DNA from: an uncultured Clostridium sp.
GTDB taxonomy: Bacteria > Bacillota > Clostridia > Peptostreptococcales > Peptostreptococcaceae
Length of the DNA: 20,034 bases
Assembly: GCA_900539645.1 (NCBI GenBank)
Contig: UQCY01000021.1
Coordinates: forward strand, 1-20,034
Direction of reading: 5' to 3'
The translations under genes were made by a program, and so were the position numbers. The notes below the pieces were generated by a model that saw only the letters and a program-made list of their open reading frames with translations, was not told the DNA's origin and ran no database searches. Each line of letters starts with the position of its first letter. The first letter of the stretch is position 1. Below, piece after piece: positions 1 to 8,021 of the stretch.

Positions 1-282
1 AATTTTTAAAGAAGTTCATTTAAAACTTAATAAAATCTTTTTTCTCTCTTTGCCATTTTGCTGATAAAATTTTAGGATTAATTTAGGTTTAAATGTTATC
101 CTAATGAGGAAATTAATAAATTTTATATATGCAATTAAAATTCAAATTAGCATAGTATAATATCCTATATATGAGTAAATAACAATAGTGTAACTAAAAA
201 GGAAGGACATATATATTGAAATTTTTATGATATAATGATAGACTAAATAAGTACGCAAACAGTGCAATAAAGAGGTGATATA
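1..282. other. AT-rich upstream non-coding region
   Basis: No credible coding region is visible on either strand. The stretch is very AT-rich and holds several TATAAT-like boxes (156-161 and 231-236). A 7-bp inverted repeat TTAGGAT (72-78) / ATCCTAA (98-104) has a 19-base loop, and the core ATCCTA recurs at 163-168. It lacks the U-run expected of a terminator. The region probably carries the maf promoter and the 3' end or regulatory DNA of whatever lies to the left. Confidence 0.6.
228..236 (+). promoter_or_regulatory. Candidate extended -10 promoter for maf
   Basis: TGATATAAT at 228-236 is a full extended -10 element (TG-N-TATAAT). No good -35 sits 16-18 bases upstream, which extended -10 promoters tolerate. 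Transcription would start near 243, about 40 bases before the maf GTG. In such AT-rich DNA chance matches are common. Confidence 0.4.
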
Positions 283-882
283 GTGAAAATTGTACTAGCA
301 TCGGGATCACCGAGAAGAAAAGAAATTCTAGAGAATATGAATCTAAAATTTGATATAATTAAAAGTGAGATAGAGGAAACAACAATAGAAAATGAAAGTC
401 CGAAAGATTTAGTTAAAAGACTTTCTTATGAAAAAGCTTATGATATTGCTAGCAAAAATTTAGATAGTATAGTAATAGGCGCTGACACTGTAGTTGTTTT
501 AGATAATAATGTACTTGGAAAACCTAAAGACGAGGATGAAGCGTTTAATATGCTAAAACAGATGTCTGGAAGAGAGCACGATGTTATAACCGGTGTAAGT
601 ATATTATGCTTAGATTTGAAGAAAGAAATATGCGATTATTGTGTAAGTAAAGTAAAGTTTAAAAATCTATCTGATGAAGAAATATATTCATATATAAAGA
701 CTGGAGAATGTATGGATAAGGCTGGAGCCTATGGAATACAGGGATTAGGTGGTCTTTTAGTTGAATATATAAAAGGTGATTATTTCAATATAGTCGGATT
801 TCCGATATCTTCTGCAGCTGAAATATTGAAAAATGATTTCAATATAGATATATTTAAATTAAACGAAGGTAGATTTGCTTAA
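283..882 (+). CDS. maf: Maf family nucleoside triphosphate pyrophosphatase
   Basis: Cytoplasmic Maf/Maf-like pyrophosphatase that hydrolyses nucleoside triphosphates (dTTP/UTP or modified nucleotides in characterised relatives) to the monophosphate and PPi; in B. subtilis Maf is linked to septum formation. The 199 residues match the family's usual length. Visible hallmarks are the N-terminal LASGSPRRKEIL loop (residues 5-16), IGADTVVV (about 65-72), GKPKDEDEA, SGREHDVITGV and DKAGAYGIQG, which carry the phosphate-binding and catalytic residues. The GTG start at 283 is preceded by AGAGGTGAT (271-279), a strong ribosome binding site. It is the first gene of the shape and division cluster, directly ahead of radC, as in B. 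subtilis. Identity is secure; substrate preference cannot be read from sequence. Confidence 0.95.
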   Translation: MKIVLASGSPRRKEILENMNLKFDIIKSEIEETTIENESPKDLVKRLSYEKAYDIASKNLDSIVIGADTVVVLDNNVLGKPKDEDEAFNMLKQMSGREHDVITGVSILCLDLKKEICDYCVSKVKFKNLSDEEIYSYIKTGECMDKAGAYGIQGLGGLLVEYIKGDYFNIVGFPISSAAEILKNDFNIDIFKLNEGRFA

Positions 883-925
883 TTTGAATTAGAAATTATG
901 TGCTTTGAAACGTTGAAGAGGATAT

Positions 926-1603
926 ATGGAAAATATAAAATATAGCGTAAAGGATGAGTTTCCTAGAGAAAAGATGCTTAAAGATGGTGTAGAAAGTCTT
1001 TCTAATGTAGAACTAATAGCAGTTTTGTTGAGAACTGGAAGTAAGAATAAAACAGTAACGGAACTCGCTGACGAGCTATTAAAGGTAGACCATGAGGGGA
1101 TTAGATTTCTGAAAAGTGCTTCAATAGAAGAACTATGTGAAATTGAAGGAATTGGTATATCAAAGGCAACTTTGATTAAAGCAGCTTTAGAATTAGGTGT
1201 TAGAGTGGCTGAGTCTGAGGTTGTTAGATACCAAGTTAAAAACCCTTGGGACATATACAAATACTATATGGAATCTATGAGGTATTTAAAGGAAGAGATA
1301 TTCAAGACTGTGCTTTTGAATACTAAAAACGAGATTATAACAGATATAGATGTATCTCATGGTACTTTGAATTCTTCATTAGTACATCCAAGAGAGGTCT
1401 TTAAGCAAGCTATTAAAAAAAGCGCAAATAAGATTATTCTTATTCACAATCATCCATCTGGGAATGTAGAGCCTTCAAATGAAGATATGCATATAACAGA
1501 TAGGCTAATTGAATGTGGAAAAATAATAGGAATAGAGGTCATCGACCATATAATAATTGGCGATGGAATATATTATAGTTTTAAAGAAAGCAGAAAAATG
1601 TAA
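926..1603 (+). CDS. radC: RadC family protein (JAB/MPN metalloprotease-like domain)
   Basis: The 225 residues match RadC (UPF0758) in length. An N-terminal helix-hairpin-helix region (around residues 55-90, with EIEGIGISKA) precedes a C-terminal JAB/MPN domain. That domain shows the zinc-site motif HNHPSG with H174 and H176 and the following D187 (S184-N-E-D), so the metal ligands look intact. The old link to DNA repair has been withdrawn for the family and its role is unresolved; some members act in natural transformation or as phage-related factors. The ATG at 926 follows GAAGAGG (914-920). It sits 43 bases after maf and 54 bases before mreB, the same maf-radC-mreB order as in Bacillus and Clostridia. 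Family assignment is secure, function is not. Confidence 0.93.
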   Translation: MENIKYSVKDEFPREKMLKDGVESLSNVELIAVLLRTGSKNKTVTELADELLKVDHEGIRFLKSASIEELCEIEGIGISKATLIKAALELGVRVAESEVVRYQVKNPWDIYKYYMESMRYLKEEIFKTVLLNTKNEIITDIDVSHGTLNSSLVHPREVFKQAIKKSANKIILIHNHPSGNVEPSNEDMHITDRLIECGKIIGIEVIDHIIIGDGIYYSFKESRKM

Positions 1604-1632
1604 TTAAGAAAGTTACTAACAATAGTTATACT
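1604..1632 (+). promoter_or_regulatory. Candidate sigma-A promoter for mreB
   Basis: TTAAGA (1604-1609) and TATACT (1627-1632) are separated by 17 bases, with start expected near 1639. It lies in the 54-base gap between the radC stop and the mreB ATG. The -10 matches 5 of 6 consensus bases and the -35 matches 4 of 6. An internal promoter for mre genes is plausible, but the match could be chance. Confidence 0.35.
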
Positions 1633-1657
1633 TTAAAGGATTGGAAGGAGAAGTAAA

Positions 1658-2713
1658 ATGGCAAAGAAAGAAAAAAGAGGATTCTTTGGTGGATTCCAGA
1701 AAATGACAAAAGATATGGGGATAGATTTAGGTACTGCTAATACACTTGTTTACATAAAAGGGCAGGGTATAGTATTAAGAGAACCATCTGTTGTAGCTGT
1801 AAGAGATGACAGTAGAGAAGTTTTAGCTGTAGGTGAAGAAGCTAAAAGAATGATAGGTAGAACACCAGGTAACATAGTAGCTATAAGACCTATGAAAGAC
1901 GGGGTTATAGCTGACTTTGATGTTACTCAGTCTATGATAAGATACTTTATAGAAAAAGCATCTGACAATAAAAGTGTAGCGAGTCCAAGAATAGCAATAT
2001 GTGTACCATTTGGTGTTACAGAAGTTGAAAGAAGAGCTATAGAAGATGCAGCTAGACAGGCTGGAGCTAGTGATGCATTCTTAATAGAAGAACCTATGGC
2101 TGCGGCAATAGGTGCTGGACTTAAAGTTGAAGAACCAGAAGGAAACATGGTAGTAGATATCGGTGGTGGTACTTCTGAAATAGCTGTTATATCATTAGGT
2201 GGAATAGTTGCCGCTAAATCTATAAGAATAGGTGGGGACGAATTTGACGACGCTATAATAGCTTACGTTAAAAAAGAATACAACCTTATGATAGGTGAAA
2301 GAACTGCAGAAAACATAAAAATAAATATAGGATCAACATTTAAAGATGATCAGGAAAAAGAAATGGAAATAAGAGGTAGAGACCTTATATCAGGACTACC
2401 AAAAACTATAACAATATCATCTACAGAAGTTAGAGAAGCATTAAAAGAACCAGTAAATGCTATAGTAGATGGAATTAAATCAACACTTGAAAAAACTCCA
2501 CCAGAATTAGCATCAGATATAATGGAAAACGGAATAATGCTTACTGGTGGTGGAGCGCTACTTAGAGGATTTGATAAACTTATAGCTTCAGAAACAGGAA
2601 TGAAGGTAGAAATAGCAGAATCACCTCTTGATTGTGTTGCTCTAGGAACAGGAAAAACTGTAGAAGATGAAGTTATATTTGAAAAAGTTTTAATGATGAA
2701 CGCTGGAAAATAA
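1658..2713 (+). CDS. mreB: Rod shape-determining protein MreB (bacterial actin)
   Basis: Actin-like ATPase that forms membrane-bound filaments and guides the RodA/PBP2 elongation machinery. Nucleotide-binding motifs are clear: [12 protein letters not shown] (phosphate 1, residues 21-32), [13 protein letters not shown] (phosphate 2, about 165-177) and [10 protein letters not shown] (adenosine motif, near residue 297). The length of 351 is slightly above the usual 335-347. The excess is an N-terminal lead of about 20 residues before IDLGT, containing a basic patch KKEKR and GFFGGF, which resembles the membrane-binding N terminus of E. coli MreB more than the short B. subtilis one. The ATG at 1658 has GGAAGGAG (1643-1650) ahead of it, supporting this start. 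mreC follows after 14 bases. Identity is very secure. Confidence 0.98.
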   Translation: MAKKEKRGFFGGFQKMTKDMGIDLGTANTLVYIKGQGIVLREPSVVAVRDDSREVLAVGEEAKRMIGRTPGNIVAIRPMKDGVIADFDVTQSMIRYFIEKASDNKSVASPRIAICVPFGVTEVERRAIEDAARQAGASDAFLIEEPMAAAIGAGLKVEEPEGNMVVDIGGGTSEIAVISLGGIVAAKSIRIGGDEFDDAIIAYVKKEYNLMIGERTAENIKINIGSTFKDDQEKEMEIRGRDLISGLPKTITISSTEVREALKEPVNAIVDGIKSTLEKTPPELASDIMENGIMLTGGGALLRGFDKLIASETGMKVEIAESPLDCVALGTGKTVEDEVIFEKVLMMNAGK

Positions 2714-2727
2714 AGTTGGTGATTTAG

Positions 2728-3609
2728 TTGAAATTTGACAAATTTAAAAAGAAGAAAATAAATTCTAAAGTGGTAGCAACTGTAGTGGTTGCTATCACTT
2801 TAATTGGAATTGTGAGTATATCGGTGATAAAACACTCAGGAACATCACCGTTCTCTGTAGGAATTGTATCTGATGGGGCAGCAGCTACTGCATCTCCTAT
2901 AGATTCAGCAATGGAGTTTGTTAAACAGGGAGCATCTGACTTAATGAATTTCAAGAAAAATAGTAATAAAATGAGAGAGCTAGAAAAAGAAAATGAAGAG
3001 TTAAAGGCTAAGGTTATAGATTTAAACTCTAAATCAGCTAAGCTAGAATCTCTTGAGGATTTAAAAAAGAGCTTAAACTATGTGAGTACAGACAGAATGA
3101 AGAGCATAGTATCAGGTTCTGTTATAGAAAAAAATGATGGTAACTGGTATGAATCGTTTGTACTTAATGTAGGTAAAAATGATGGTGTAGAAAAAAATAG
3201 TATAGTAATAAATGGAAAAGGTTTAGTAGGTATAGTTTATGAAGTTTCTGGAAACAGTTGTAAGGCTATTTCTATGTTAGATAGTAAGTCTGCAGTTAGT
3301 TTTAAGATAGTAAACAATACAGCAGCTAAAGGTGTTATAAGTACTAGTACATCAGCTGGAAAAGAAAAGGCATATGAAGCTAACGGATATTTAAATGGAT
3401 ATATGTTTGACTCAGATTATGAAGTTGTACAGGGTGATATAATTGTTACATCTGGAATGGGTCTATATCCAGAGGATATTCCTATTGGAGAAGTAGAAAA
3501 AGTTATAGATGATAAGAATAAATCTTTAAAATCTGTTGTTATAAAACCATATGTTAACTTTAAAGATGTAAATGATGTAATGATTATAAAACCTAGAAAT
3601 ATAGGATAA
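2728..3609 (+). CDS. mreC: Rod shape-determining protein MreC
   Basis: Bitopic scaffold of the elongasome, 293 residues. A single N-terminal membrane segment (about 14-34, VVATVVVAITLIGIVSISVI) follows a short basic cytoplasmic tail. A coiled coil lies at about residues 72-108 (RELEKENEELKAKV region), followed by the paired beta-barrel domain to the C terminus. The family motif GLVGIV is present near residue 165. The start is TTG at 2728, preceded by GGTGAT (2718-2723); no ATG lies nearby in frame. The gene begins 14 bases after mreB and its stop codon overlaps the mreD ribosome binding site, so it is co-transcribed with both. The order mreB-mreC-mreD-pbp2 makes the assignment firm. Confidence 0.95.
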   Translation: MKFDKFKKKKINSKVVATVVVAITLIGIVSISVIKHSGTSPFSVGIVSDGAAATASPIDSAMEFVKQGASDLMNFKKNSNKMRELEKENEELKAKVIDLNSKSAKLESLEDLKKSLNYVSTDRMKSIVSGSVIEKNDGNWYESFVLNVGKNDGVEKNSIVINGKGLVGIVYEVSGNSCKAISMLDSKSAVSFKIVNNTAAKGVISTSTSAGKEKAYEANGYLNGYMFDSDYEVVQGDIIVTSGMGLYPEDIPIGEVEKVIDDKNKSLKSVVIKPYVNFKDVNDVMIIKPRNIG

Positions 3610-3621
3610 GGAGATTGTGTT

Positions 3622-4110
3622 ATGAAGAGAATAATACTTTTTATTACAGGAGTTCTTCTTATAATTCTTGAAAATAGTATTATAAATTATATCGATATAT
3701 TTGGTGTTACATTTAGCGTACTTTTACCATTTTTAGTTATGGCAGCTCTTCATATGGATGAGGAAGAAGCTGGTGTAATAGGATTATTATTAGGTTTTAT
3801 AGTTGATATGACTGTTGGAGGAATTTTAGGATTTAATGCGCTTGTATATGCTACTGTATGTGCTGTTATAGCTCATTATAGAAAAAATTTCTATGCAGAA
3901 AGTACTAGCATGAGAATGGCATTAATAGCAGCTGCGACAGTTTTTCAATCGTTATTAATGATAATCATATCGCTAATTGCATATCAGACAGATGGAATAT
4001 TGATAATGATTCTAAAAGGATTTATAATACTACCTCTTTTAAATGTGCTTGTAGGATTTATAATCTATAAGTTATTTGGAAGATCTATTATGAAACTTAT
4101 GAAAGAATAG
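3622..4110 (+). CDS. mreD: Rod shape-determining protein MreD
   Basis: Small integral membrane partner of MreC, 162 residues, as usual for the family. It is strongly hydrophobic with about five membrane segments (roughly 3-25, 28-42, 50-85, 97-121 and 130-153). The acidic DEEE turn at about residues 46-49 lies between segments 2 and 3, and PLLNVLVGFIIY is in the last segment. The ATG at 3622 has TAAGGAG at 3607-3613, which overlaps the mreC stop. Only 11 bases separate it from the next gene, pbp2. Sequence conservation in MreD is low, so the call rests on length, hydrophobic pattern and position between mreC and a class B PBP. Confidence 0.92.
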   Translation: MKRIILFITGVLLIILENSIINYIDIFGVTFSVLLPFLVMAALHMDEEEAGVIGLLLGFIVDMTVGGILGFNALVYATVCAVIAHYRKNFYAESTSMRMALIAAATVFQSLLMIIISLIAYQTDGILIMILKGFIILPLLNVLVGFIIYKLFGRSIMKLMKE

Positions 4111-4121
4111 TTGGTGATTTT

Positions 4122-7100
4122 ATGGAAGAAAAGAAAAATATACCTAGGCTAGATACGATAAAGAAAATAGTACTAGTTGTCTTTGCCGTAATATTAGCTA
4201 AAATACTATATCTTACTACTGTAAAGTATCAGCATTATACAGAGCTTGCACAGAGTAAAACATATAAAAATCTTACTATAGAAGCACCAAGAGGTGAAAT
4301 AAGAGATAGATATGGAAGACTTCTTGCAGGAAATAAAAACCAATTTGCAGTTAAAATATCAGGTGATAGTTTAAATAAACAGGATAAGGACAAAGATTCT
4401 AAGGATAGTTCTAATGAAATAGCATTAAACCTTATAAATCTTCTAGAAAAAAATGGAGAAGAGTATGTAGATGAATTTCCTATATATGTAGAAAATGGGA
4501 AATATTTCTATACATATGATAAAGAGATAAATGACTATAAAAAAGAAAATAATATTCCTTTAAAATACAACGCAAAGCAAACATTCTACAAGATAGTAGA
4601 TGACTTAATTGCAAGTGGAACTCTAGATTCTAAAGATAGAGATTTAGATCCTGTAGATTTACAGGCTAAATTAAATGAAAAAGGATATTATCCACCTATA
4701 CTTGTTAGTAAATGGCTATTTACAGCGCAAAGAGATAAGTATGACTGGTTAGAGTCTTATGATATAGAAAAAACAGCTACGGCTAGAGAAGCTTTTTTAA
4801 AGCTTAGAAACAGTGAAAAGCTAGGCATAGATAAAAATCTTAGCGATGCCGATGCTAGAAAGATTATGCTTGTAAAAGATTTAATAAAATCACAGGGATA
4901 TTCTCAGTATAGCCCAGTTACAGTAGCTAAGAATATAAAAGAAAATACAATAGCTCAAATAGAAGAAAACTCTATAAATCTACCTGGTGTAACGGTTGAT
5001 TCACAGCCAGTAAGATACTATCCTAATAAGGAATTAGCATCTCATGTTCTTGGATATCTAGGTAAAATACCTTCAGTAAAGGTTGATGAATATCTAGAAA
5101 AAGGATATAACAAGGATGATATGGTAGGTTTATCAGGTATAGAAAAATATTATGAAGAACAATTAAAGGGTGAAGATGGATACAAACAGGTTCAGGTCGA
5201 TGCATTTGGACGTATAAGTGGCGAAATAGATTCTAAGGAACCAGTATCTGGAGATACTGTATATCTAAGCTTTGATTTAGAACTTCAGAAGGTTGCTCAG
5301 GATGCACTTAAACAAGTTGTTACAAAAGCACAGACAGGTGCAACTCTAACTAGTAAGCTTGGAGATGTAAGTGCTTCAGCTGTTCCAAAAGCTAAATCTG
5401 GGGCAATAATAGCTATAGATGTAAAAACAGGTGATACATTAGCTATGGCAAGTTATCCAGATTTTGATCCTAATAAATTTGCAAATGGAATTAGTGAAGA
5501 AGATTATAAGGCACTACAGCCAGAAAATCAGAATGATACACTAGCTCCAAATGCACTTATAAACTTAGCAACACATGGTGCATTCCAGCCAGGTTCTGCA
5601 TTTAAAATGGTAACAGGAATGGCAGCACTAGAAAGTGGATTAGATCCAAACTACACAATAAATGACCCAGGGGTTATAAAATTTGGAGCTAAGACATTTG
5701 GGGACTACGTTTGGAACCACGGTCGTGGAAATCATGGACGGACAAACCTATATAAAGCGATACAGGAATCTTGTAATATTTACTTCTTTACATTAGGTAC
5801 TGGTAAAAACTGGATGCTTAATAAAGATTTAGGTATAGATATGGGAGCTGAAAAAATACTGAAATATGCCAAATTGTTTGGTTTTGATAAAAAAGTTGGA
5901 CTTGATGATGAAATCGGTGAAAGTGCAGGTAAAGTACCTAATACCGAAGATAAATTAGAATCAGTTCAGAGTATGTTAAGATCAGATATAGATAAAAAAA
6001 TGGCTAATGATTTTACAGACATAACTAGAGCTAAAAATAGAAAAGAATATGAAAAGAGAATTGATGAAATAGTTAGTTGGGCAGCAGAAGATGAAACTCC
6101 AGGCAGAGTAGAAGCTATGAAGAGATTAAAAGAGCTAAAAGTAAAAGAAGACAAAGTAGAGGAAATAGCAGATTTAATCGTATATAGTTATTTCAACTCA
6201 GCAAAATGGGGAACAGGAGATACATTCAACCTTAGTATAGGACAGGGGGAAAATGCATATACTCCTGCACAGGTAGCTAGATATGTTGCAGCAATAGCAA
6301 ATGGAGGGTACCTAGTAGATATTTCTGTAGTAGATAAAATAGTGTCTAGTGACTATAGCTCAGTAACTATCGATGAAAATAAAAAAGAAAAAATAGATTT
6401 TAAAAACCCTGAGTTGCTAAAAGAGTTAACTAAGGGTATGAAATTAGTTGCTACAAAAGGTACAGGGGCTAAGGTAATGTCAAGTTTTCCAATACCAGTT
6501 GCAGCTAAAACTGGATCAGCGGAAATGACAGGTAAGATTCCTACAGCAAATGAGTATCAGTATTTAAAATCTCATGCATCTTCTTACGGTGTCGATATTA
6601 AACAGGCTGAAAAATTAGCAAATCAGTTAAAAGCTAAAAAAGAAAAAGAATTATCTGAAGCTAAGAAAAAAGAATTACAGGCCAAGCTAAAAGATAAATC
6701 TCTTACAGATGAAGAAAGAGAAGATATAGAAAAACAACTTGCTGGAAAAATAGAAGTAAAACTTGAAGATACTGATAAAATTAACGCACAATATTTAAGA
6801 AAAGCTATGAAAGAATTAAAACCAGATTTAACTGATGAACAGATAGATAGATTTAAAGATGATTACGGAACATTTACATGGAGTGTTGCATTTGCTCCAG
6901 CAGATGATCCGGAAATAGCTGTTGTATGCGTTATACCTCAGGGAGATAGTAGTATTTATTCTATGTTCCCAGTGAGAGAAGTTCTTGGACAGTATTTTGG
7001 TCTTTTAAGTGATAATGGTCAGCTTACAGAAGAACAAAAGAAAAATATGACGAAAGAACAAGAACAGCGGTATCAAGAGAAAAAACAGCAGGAAGAATCT

Positions 7101-7139
7101 GAAAAACAGGTAAACTACGGTGTAAAACCAATAAATTAA
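4122..7139 (+). CDS. mrdA: Penicillin-binding protein 2 (class B transpeptidase, elongasome), enlarged form
   Basis: Peptidoglycan DD-transpeptidase that partners RodA in lateral wall synthesis. One N-terminal membrane anchor (about 12-30) is followed by the dimerisation/pedestal region (about 45-390, with APRGEIRDRYGRLLAG at 54-69) and the transpeptidase domain. Active-site motifs are intact: S492-A-F-K495, S550-C-N552 and K796-T-G-S. At 1005 residues it is far longer than the 600-700 of typical MrdA. The extra length sits in a charged head region (about 88-290), about 75 residues between 604 and 695, about 100 residues between the KTG motif and W920, and a Gln/Lys/Glu-rich tail after 965. 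D528, H533, H538 and C551 resemble a thiol-containing zinc site described in C. difficile PBP2. The ATG at 4122 follows GGTGAT (4113-4118). Confidence 0.95.
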   Translation: MEEKKNIPRLDTIKKIVLVVFAVILAKILYLTTVKYQHYTELAQSKTYKNLTIEAPRGEIRDRYGRLLAGNKNQFAVKISGDSLNKQDKDKDSKDSSNEIALNLINLLEKNGEEYVDEFPIYVENGKYFYTYDKEINDYKKENNIPLKYNAKQTFYKIVDDLIASGTLDSKDRDLDPVDLQAKLNEKGYYPPILVSKWLFTAQRDKYDWLESYDIEKTATAREAFLKLRNSEKLGIDKNLSDADARKIMLVKDLIKSQGYSQYSPVTVAKNIKENTIAQIEENSINLPGVTVDSQPVRYYPNKELASHVLGYLGKIPSVKVDEYLEKGYNKDDMVGLSGIEKYYEEQLKGEDGYKQVQVDAFGRISGEIDSKEPVSGDTVYLSFDLELQKVAQDALKQVVTKAQTGATLTSKLGDVSASAVPKAKSGAIIAIDVKTGDTLAMASYPDFDPNKFANGISEEDYKALQPENQNDTLAPNALINLATHGAFQPGSAFKMVTGMAALESGLDPNYTINDPGVIKFGAKTFGDYVWNHGRGNHGRTNLYKAIQESCNIYFFTLGTGKNWMLNKDLGIDMGAEKILKYAKLFGFDKKVGLDDEIGESAGKVPNTEDKLESVQSMLRSDIDKKMANDFTDITRAKNRKEYEKRIDEIVSWAAEDETPGRVEAMKRLKELKVKEDKVEEIADLIVYSYFNSAKWGTGDTFNLSIGQGENAYTPAQVARYVAAIANGGYLVDISVVDKIVSSDYSSVTIDENKKEKIDFKNPELLKELTKGMKLVATKGTGAKVMSSFPIPVAAKTGSAEMTGKIPTANEYQYLKSHASSYGVDIKQAEKLANQLKAKKEKELSEAKKKELQAKLKDKSLTDEEREDIEKQLAGKIEVKLEDTDKINAQYLRKAMKELKPDLTDEQIDRFKDDYGTFTWSVAFAPADDPEIAVVCVIPQGDSSIYSMFPVREVLGQYFGLLSDNGQLTEEQKKNMTKEQEQRYQEKKQQEESEKQVNYGVKPIN

Positions 7140-7179
7140 TTTCCAGATTAAGAATGCATATTTTGGAGGATGGATTGTT

Positions 7180-8001
7180 TTGAAGAATTCCGAATATGAA
7201 AAAATAGAGTTTAAGGGAAGCAAAGAAGGGATAATAATTGATTTAAATGATGAAAGAGATTTTGATACTATCGCAGATGTGATAGTATCAAAAATCGAAT
7301 CATCTAAATCATTTTTCAATGGAGCTAGAATTTACAAGATTGAGTCTGAGTTTTTAGGTGATGATTATAAGGAAAAACTAAAAGAACTTATAACTTCTAA
7401 GTTTAATATAGATTTTTATAAACCTGAAGATAAAAAAATAGAAGGAAAAATCACTTTAAAAGACGAAATTAATAAAGTAGACGAAATTAATAATATTGAA
7501 GATGAAATAAAAATATTAAAATATGAAGATTCTAGCGAGGATAAATGTTCTGAAAAAGAAATAGTTGTTTCAGAAGAAGAATCAGAAAAGGATTATTCAA
7601 CAAAATATATTTCTAGAATGAGATCAGGAGATTTTATAGAGTCTGATGGAAATATAGTTGTTATGTCTGATATGAATTCTGGTTCAAAGGTAGTTTCTGG
7701 AAAAGATGTACTTATCATGGGTGATATGTGTGTTGGAGCAAAAGCGGTGGCAGTAGGAAATGTTGTTGTATTTGGAAATCTTTTTGGATTTGTTCATGCG
7801 GGTGCAGATGGAGATAAAAACTCATATATAGCCGCAAAGAATCTTAGACCAACGATACTTCAGATAGCAGATATAATTGCTGAAGCACCAGAAGATACTG
7901 ATTCATCTGAGTTAGTTGATGAAAATACTGATGGTGTGGAATCTGAAATAGCTTTTATTTCAGAAAACCAGATAATAATTGAAACACAAATAGGCAAATA
8001 A
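7180..8001 (+). CDS. minC: Septum site-determining protein MinC
   Basis: FtsZ polymerisation inhibitor recruited to the membrane by MinD. The C-terminal beta-helix domain is clear at about 148-235: it opens with RSGDFI (family RSGQ), then GNIVVMSDMNSGSKV, VFGNLFGFVHAGADGD and a leucine/proline-rich end. The N-terminal FtsZ-inhibiting domain (about 1-82) is divergent but has the expected IDLND strand pattern. At 273 residues it exceeds the usual 220-230. The extra is an acidic, low-complexity linker (83-145, with repeated DEIN units) and an acidic tail (236-273). The start is TTG at 7180 with GGAGGA at 7165-7170; no better start is visible. minD begins 20 bases downstream. Identity is secure from the C-domain and the minCDE order. 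Confidence 0.93.
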   Translation: MKNSEYEKIEFKGSKEGIIIDLNDERDFDTIADVIVSKIESSKSFFNGARIYKIESEFLGDDYKEKLKELITSKFNIDFYKPEDKKIEGKITLKDEINKVDEINNIEDEIKILKYEDSSEDKCSEKEIVVSEEESEKDYSTKYISRMRSGDFIESDGNIVVMSDMNSGSKVVSGKDVLIMGDMCVGAKAVAVGNVVVFGNLFGFVHAGADGDKNSYIAAKNLRPTILQIADIIAEAPEDTDSSELVDENTDGVESEIAFISENQIIIETQIGK

Positions 8002-8021
8002 AATATGTAGAGGTGAATAAA

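Noticed and set aside
889..1260. Minus-strand open frame opposite radC
   Set aside because: Ser/Leu/Phe-rich composition typical of an antisense shadow; no binding site; radC on the other strand is well supported.
8013..8021. GTG at 8013 as the minD start, adding three residues
   Set aside because: The GTG lies inside the ribosome binding site AGAGGTGAA; the ATG at 8022 has proper spacing and matches the normal MinD N terminus.
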